Of a stretch of 64,000 nucleotides of DNA, positions 60,175 through 64,000 are shown one piece after another. Source of the DNA: Betaproteobacteria bacterium SCN2 (GTDB lineage Bacteria > Pseudomonadota > Gammaproteobacteria > Burkholderiales > Thiobacillaceae); contig WBSG01000010.1 of assembly GCA_008923285.1 (NCBI GenBank), forward strand, positions 1 to 64,000, given 5' to 3'. The stretch's first letter is position 1. Every line of letters starts with the position of its first letter. The position numbers and the translations under genes were made by a program. The notes beneath the pieces were generated by a model. That model was not told where the DNA came from. It made no database searches and was given only the letters and a program-made list of their open reading frames with translations.

Positions 60175-62067
60175 TCAGTCCCGCTTCTCCAGGGCGCCGG
60201 GCTTGATCACGATTTTCTGCGTAGCCTTGACCAGTTCCATCTGCGCAAGCGCATCGCTCTGCGCATAGGCCTGGCGCAGGCCGTTTTCCACGGCCGCACG
60301 CAGCATGGGGTTGGCCGTGTCCTCGATGATGCGCGTCACCCGCACGATGCGATAGCTGCCGTCAGGCATGCCTGCGCCGACATAAGCGGGCAGCTTGGCC
60401 GTATCCACACGCATGATCGACTGCACCGTCTTGGCATCGAGGCCTTCGGGCTGTTGGCGGCCGATCAGCTTGAATGCCGACCACGCGGCTAGCGCCGGCT
60501 CCTTGCCCTGGTTCAGTTCGGCGATCTGCGACTGGCCCATCTTCGCGACGAGGCTCGCGGTTTGCTCCGCCTGCAGCTTCGCGCGAATGGCTTCGGAGAC
60601 TTCCGCAACCGGCTTCTGTCTCGCCGGCCGGTGATCGATGACGCGCGCGGCCGCCATCGTGGTGCGGCTGGTTTCCACGGGTTCGATGTTCTGCCGGCTC
60701 TTGATGGCATCGGCGGTGAAAACCGCGTCAAGCAGCTTGTCCGAATCGAAAGGCGCGGCGGCCTTGTCATTCCGGCTCATCCAGTCAGTGGTCTGTATCG
60801 ACAGCTTCAGCGCGTCCGCCGCCGGCTTCAGGCTGGCGGCCTGCTCATAGACCAGGTTGCTGAAATTCTCCGCCGCTTCGGCATAATGCTTTTGCGCCTG
60901 CTGCCTGCGGATTTCCGCCTCGATTTGCGCACGCACCGCAGCCAGCGGCGGCGTCTTCGCCTGGATGCCGTCGAGGCGGATGATGTGGAAGCCGAATTCG
61001 GATTCCACCAGCCGCATCTCGCCGGGCTTCATGGAAAATACGGCATCCTCGAACGGCTTCACCATCATGCCGCGGCCAAAGCTGCCCAGGCTGCCGCCGT
61101 CGACCGCGGACCCCTCATCCTGCGATTCGCGCCTGGCCACATCGGCAAAGGTCTGGGGGGCCTTTTGCAACGCTGCGAGCAGGGTTTCGGCCCTGGCTTT
61201 CGCCTGCTTGCGCGCCTCGGCATCGCCTTGCGCCGCGCCGATCAGGACATGGCTGGCGCTGCGCTCCTCCGGCGGCCCGAGCGAAGCGGCGTTGCTCGCG
61301 TAATATTCCTGCACTTCCTTTTCGCTGGGCTGGATGTTCCTGGACAGTTCGTCCAGCGACAGCACCGCATATTCGACCCGCACTGCCTCGGGCTCGACGT
61401 ACTCGGTCTTGTGCGCATCGTAGTAGGCCTGGATGTCCTTCTCGGTGACATTCACCTGGCCCGCAACCGCAGCCGGGCTGATCTCGTACCAGGAAATTTC
61501 ACGGCGCTGGCCGGCAATCCTGGCCACCAGCTCTACAGACGTGGCGGGAAGAAGCGCCCCGGCAAGCACGGGCTGGCGCATGAGGCCCAGTGCAATGTCG
61601 CGCCTCAGCTGGTATTCGAAATAGGCCGGGGTATAGCCGCGCTGGGCCAGTACGCGCTTGTAGCGTTCGGGCGAGAATTTGCCGTCTTCCTGAAACGGCG
61701 GCAGTTGCTGCAACAGCGCCGCAATCTGTGCATCCGTCACCTCCAGCCCGATGGCGTTGGCCTCCTGCAGCATCGCTTCTTCCTCGGCCATCGATCGCAG
61801 CACCTGCTCGCGGAATTCCGCGCTCTGGGTCATGGAGGAATCGAAATTCGGCCCCATCGCCTGGCGCAGGCGATCGGCCTGCTCCCGGAGCATGTCCGTG
61901 TATGCCTGGCGGGTCACGCCCGAATCCCCGACTTCGGCAATCACCTCATTGCCGCCGCCCGAACTGAAATAGGCGTCTACGCCCCACAGGGCGAAGGGAA
62001 TGGTGATGAGGGCGAGAATGATCTTGGCGAACAAGCCTTGTGCCCGTTTGCGTATGGCTTCCAGCAT
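60175..62067 (-). CDS. ppiD: Peptidyl-prolyl isomerase-like chaperone PpiD
   Basis: 630 residues from the ATG at 62067 (MLEAIRKRAQGLFAKIILAL). One membrane helix at about 13-33, a SurA-like N-domain (about 35-230), a parvulin domain (about 265-370, SASHVLIGAAQ, GSLGSFGRGMMVKPFEDAVF, SEFGFHIIRLD) and a C-terminal domain. PpiD is an inner-membrane periplasmic chaperone associated with the Sec translocon; its isomerase activity is usually weak or absent. lon and an HU gene nearby are conserved PpiD neighbours in proteobacteria. Confidence 0.94.
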   Translation of the reverse strand: MLEAIRKRAQGLFAKIILALITIPFALWGVDAYFSSGGGNEVIAEVGDSGVTRQAYTDMLREQADRLRQAMGPNFDSSMTQSAEFREQVLRSMAEEEAMLQEANAIGLEVTDAQIAALLQQLPPFQEDGKFSPERYKRVLAQRGYTPAYFEYQLRRDIALGLMRQPVLAGALLPATSVELVARIAGQRREISWYEISPAAVAGQVNVTEKDIQAYYDAHKTEYVEPEAVRVEYAVLSLDELSRNIQPSEKEVQEYYASNAASLGPPEERSASHVLIGAAQGDAEARKQAKARAETLLAALQKAPQTFADVARRESQDEGSAVDGGSLGSFGRGMMVKPFEDAVFSMKPGEMRLVESEFGFHIIRLDGIQAKTPPLAAVRAQIEAEIRRQQAQKHYAEAAENFSNLVYEQAASLKPAADALKLSIQTTDWMSRNDKAAAPFDSDKLLDAVFTADAIKSRQNIEPVETSRTTMAAARVIDHRPARQKPVAEVSEAIRAKLQAEQTASLVAKMGQSQIAELNQGKEPALAAWSAFKLIGRQQPEGLDAKTVQSIMRVDTAKLPAYVGAGMPDGSYRIVRVTRIIEDTANPMLRAAVENGLRQAYAQSDALAQMELVKATQKIVIKPGALEKRD

Positions 62068-62144
62068 ATCGGTCTCTGATGCAACGACAAAGCGCAATTG
62101 TCGCCCGAAACGATGGCGATGTGTACGGCTTTGGCGGACAGAAA

Positions 62145-62176
62145 AGAAAAAAGCGAACCTGAGTTCGCTTTTTTCG
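62145..62176. terminator. Terminator of tRNA-Asp
   Basis: AAAAAAGCGAAC / GTTCGCTTTTTT stem with CTGA loop, 4 bases from the tRNA 3' end. Confidence 0.9.
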
Positions 62177-62180
62177 GTGT

Positions 62181-62257
62181 TGGCGGAGCGGACGGGACTC
62201 GAACCCGCGACCCCCGGCGTGACAGGCCGGTATTCTAACCAACTGAACTACCGCTCC
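62181..62257 (-). tRNA. tRNA-Asp (GTC)
   Basis: 77 bases on the minus strand, beginning GGAGCGGTAGTTCAGTTGGT and ending CGCTCCGCCA with encoded CCA. The anticodon arm CCTGTCACG gives GTC. Cloverleaf pairing GGAGCGG / CCGCTCC and the GGTTCGAGTCC T-loop are intact. A TATAAT box lies upstream on the minus strand at about 62299-62304. Confidence 0.97.
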
Positions 62258-62460
62258 AGAGTTTTGCGCTTGCACAACCCCCTCAAGCGCAGGCCGCAAT
62301 TATACACACGACACAAAAAAAGTGGATGCCTGCCGAAGAAAAAATTCCTCGCGGCGAACGAACGCCGGGATTTTTTCGCCTCTCGCTGTACGCCTCGATG
62401 CAAAAAGGCCCGCAACTGCTGCGGGCCTTTCGCCATGGTGACGCCATGATGCGTCAAATC
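62258..62460. other. Spacer between the two tRNA genes
   Basis: Holds the -10 box of tRNA-Asp (about 62299-62304) and an A/T-flanked imperfect hairpin at about 62336-62376 (AAAAAATTCC / GGGATTTTTT). A clean stem AAAGGCCCGCA / TGCGGGCCTTT at 62404-62430 is the likely terminator of tRNA-Val. No protein gene is seen. Confidence 0.7.
62404..62430 (-). terminator. Terminator of tRNA-Val
   Basis: 11-base stem AAAGGCCCGCA / TGCGGGCCTTT around ACTGC, 30 bases from the tRNA 3' end; on the minus strand it ends in a TTTTTG run. Confidence 0.8.
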
Positions 62461-62536
62461 TGGTGGGTGCTGACGGGTTCGAACCGCCGACATTCGCCTT
62501 GTAAGGGCGACGCTCTACCAACTGAGCTAAGCACCC
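62461..62536 (-). tRNA. tRNA-Val (TAC)
   Basis: 76 bases on the minus strand, starting GGGTGCTTAGCTCAGTTGGT and ending GCACCCACCA with encoded CCA. The anticodon loop CCTTACAAG gives TAC. Acceptor GGGTGCT pairs with AGCACCC, and GGTTCGAACCC forms the T-arm. Confidence 0.97.
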
Positions 62537-62567
62537 GTTGATACGGTATTGCTGTTGGTGACGCGAA

Positions 62568-62840
62568 TCAGTTGATCGCGTCCTTCAGGCCCTTGCCTGC
62601 ACGAAACTTCGGAACTTTTGCTGCCTTGATCTTGATGGAAGCGCCTGTGCGCGGATTGCGGCCGGTACGCGCAGCACGCTTGCCCACGTAGAAAGTGCCG
62701 AAGCCAACCAGGGTCACCATGTCGTTCTTCTTCAGCGCCTTCTTCACTGCCTCGACCGTGGCATCCAGGGCACGGCCCGCGGCAGCCTTGGAAATGTCGG
62801 CGGAATCAGCAATGGCATCGATCAATTCGGATTTGTTCAC
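62568..62840 (-). CDS. hupB: DNA-binding protein HU, beta type
   Basis: 90 residues, exactly HU length. GTG start at 62840 after GGGGA (spacing about 6). [20 protein letters not shown] starts the helical dimerisation part; the DNA-binding arm is [20 protein letters not shown], and the end is [15 protein letters not shown]. It compacts DNA. A strong promoter stands at 62887-62916, and the gene follows lon, as in E. coli lon-hupB. Confidence 0.96.
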   Translation of the reverse strand: MNKSELIDAIADSADISKAAAGRALDATVEAVKKALKKNDMVTLVGFGTFYVGKRAARTGRNPRTGASIKIKAAKVPKFRAGKGLKDAIN

Positions 62841-62886
62841 GTGTTGTCCCCTTTCGAAACGCAGCACAGGAAAACCCTGTGGCGGA

Positions 62887-62916
62887 TTTATAGCTTCCCG
62901 CAAAGCCTTGTGTCAA
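62887..62916 (-). promoter_or_regulatory. Sigma-70 promoter of hupB
   Basis: Minus strand TTGACA (full consensus) and TATAAA with 18 bases between, ending 46 bases before the GTG start. Confidence 0.8.
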
Positions 62917-62954
62917 GCGGTATTCAGGGCGATGGACAAAAATCCGGAAGGTCA

Positions 62955-62987
62955 AGAAAAAATCCCGCCGTTCGGCGGGAATTTTTT
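62955..62987 (-). terminator. Terminator after lon
   Basis: A run, perfect stem TCCCGCCG / CGGCGGGA with a TT loop, then T6 on the plus strand and A-rich/T-rich in both directions. It ends 24 bases past the lon stop. Confidence 0.85.
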
Positions 62988-63010
62988 CAGGGCTTGGTGA
63001 ACGATGCGGC

Positions 63011-64000
63011 TCAGTGCTTGAGCGAAGGCTGTTCGACCGCCTCGGTTGCCGGCACGGACTCGCCCGCGACTTCATCGGGCAGCGGTTCGGGCTGGTGCTC
63101 GAGCGCGATCTTCAACACCTGGTCGATCCATTTCACCGGATGGATGTCGAGGCGGTTCTTGATGTTGTCCGGAATGTCGGTCAGGTCCTTGACGTTCTCC
63201 TCGGGGATCATCACCACCTTGATGCCACCACGGTGCGCGGCCAGCAGTTTCTCCTTCAGCCCGCCGATGGGCAGCACTTCGCCGCGCAGCGTGATCTCGC
63301 CAGTCATGGCGACATCGCAGCGCACGGGGATGCCGGTCAGCACCGAGACCACGGCCGTGCAGATCGCAATGCCCGCGCTGGGGCCGTCCTTGGGCGTCGC
63401 ACCTTCCGGCATGTGGATGTGCAGATCGAACTTCTCGTGGAAGTTTTCCGCGATGCCGAGCGGACGGGCGCGCGAACGCACCACCGACAAGGCAGCCTGG
63501 ATCGATTCCTGCATCACCTCGCCGAGCTTGCCGGTCGTGGTCATCTTGCCCTTGCCGGGCAGCTTCACTGCCTCGATGGTCAGCAGTTCGCCGCCCACCT
63601 CGGTCCAGGCAAGGCCGGTGACCTGGCCGACCTGGTTGTGCTTCTCGGCGATGCCGTAGCTGTAGCGACGCACGCCAAGATACTTGTCGAGGTTGCGCGA
63701 GGTCACGGTCATCTTGCCCTTGTGCTTCTTCAGCAGCAGCGACTTCACGGCCTTGCGGCAGATCTTGGAAATCTCGCGGTCGAGGCTCCTGACACCGGCT
63801 TCACGGGTGTAGTAGCGCACGATGTCGCGCAGGGCCGTGTCGGCGATGGCGAACTCGGTCTCCTTGAGGCCATTGGCCTTCATCTGCTTCGGCACCAGGT
63901 AGCGATGGGCGATGTTGATCTTCTCGTCCTCGGTGTAGCCGGACAGGCGAATCACTTCCATGCGGTCGAGCAGCGGCGCCGGGATGTTCATGGTATTGGC
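63011..64000 (-). CDS. lon: ATP-dependent Lon protease, C-terminal part
   Basis: 330 residues up to the window edge; the start is outside. The end of the AAA+ module ([20 protein letters not shown], later [16 protein letters not shown]) is followed by the protease domain with the Ser-Lys dyad: Ser in [10 protein letters not shown] and Lys in [13 protein letters not shown]. The C-terminal about 30 residues ([20 protein letters not shown]) are an acidic extension beyond the usual end. It degrades misfolded and regulatory proteins. The neighbours hupB and ppiD are conserved. Confidence 0.97.
   Translation of the reverse strand, partial: ANTMNIPAPLLDRMEVIRLSGYTEDEKINIAHRYLVPKQMKANGLKETEFAIADTALRDIVRYYTREAGVRSLDREISKICRKAVKSLLLKKHKGKMTVTSRNLDKYLGVRRYSYGIAEKHNQVGQVTGLAWTEVGGELLTIEAVKLPGKGKMTTTGKLGEVMQESIQAALSVVRSRARPLGIAENFHEKFDLHIHMPEGATPKDGPSAGIAICTAVVSVLTGIPVRCDVAMTGEITLRGEVLPIGGLKEKLLAAHRGGIKVVMIPEENVKDLTDIPDNIKNRLDIHPVKWIDQVLKIALEHQPEPLPDEVAGESVPATEAVEQPSLKH

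Overview
The window (about 60-65% G+C by eye) looks like a betaproteobacterial chromosome carrying one end of an integrated conjugative element. Reasons: the synteny blocks mltD-gloB-methyltransferase-rnhA-dnaQ, smpB/ratA/rnfH and guaB-guaA, a Tn4371/RP4-style trb module, an isolated flgM, and the overall protein character. The genus cannot be fixed from sequence alone (Rhodocyclales or Nitrosomonadales are guesses).

Region 1 (1 to about 14430) is the integrase-proximal end of an integrative and conjugative element. It holds traG, a ribbon-helix-helix gene, trbBCDEJ, a trbK/eexN-like exclusion lipoprotein, trbLFGI and a DUF2274 gene, mostly joined by 4-base start/stop overlaps. An AlpA-like gene and a convergent P4-type tyrosine integrase follow. 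The integrase start faces the 3' end of guaA, the probable attachment gene, across an A+T-rich stretch with repeated TACCGTCA motifs. Relaxase, replication, partition and cargo genes must lie left of the window.

Region 2 (14425-24768) is housekeeping: guaA, a SIMPL-domain protein, guaB, a SoxK-like lipoprotein, rnfH, ratA, smpB, a 57-residue arginine-rich small ORF, the selenouridine pair selD/selU, a host-attachment-family protein, thpR, ispF and ispD.

Region 3 (24945-36972) is the most unusual part. It is a type I secretion operon on the minus strand, read from high to low coordinates: an HlyB-type ABC exporter, an unreported 43-codon ORF, a lipoprotein (A), a truncated class 3 lipase, a REP-type Y1 transposase element, a membrane-anchored paralogue (B) of the lipoprotein, an intact 1866-residue lipase/RTX protein, and an HlyD-type adaptor. 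The pair [accessory gene - 3 nt - lipase gene] occurs twice, once intact and once broken. I propose that A and B are periplasm-facing immunity or chaperone proteins for exported lipases; this is inference.

Region 4 (36973-64000) is core and stress functions: an APH/P-loop kinase, small envelope/stress proteins (YidB, GlsB/YeaQ, YegP families), mfd, a DUF1015 protein, flgM with a near-consensus sigma-28 promoter, a CopZ-like metallochaperone, a periplasmic-sensor plus GGDEF/EAL pair, dnaQ, rnhA, a methyltransferase, gloB, mltD, a Yej-like oligopeptide ABC transporter, fabI, ppiD, tRNA-Asp, tRNA-Val, an HU gene and the 3' part of lon.
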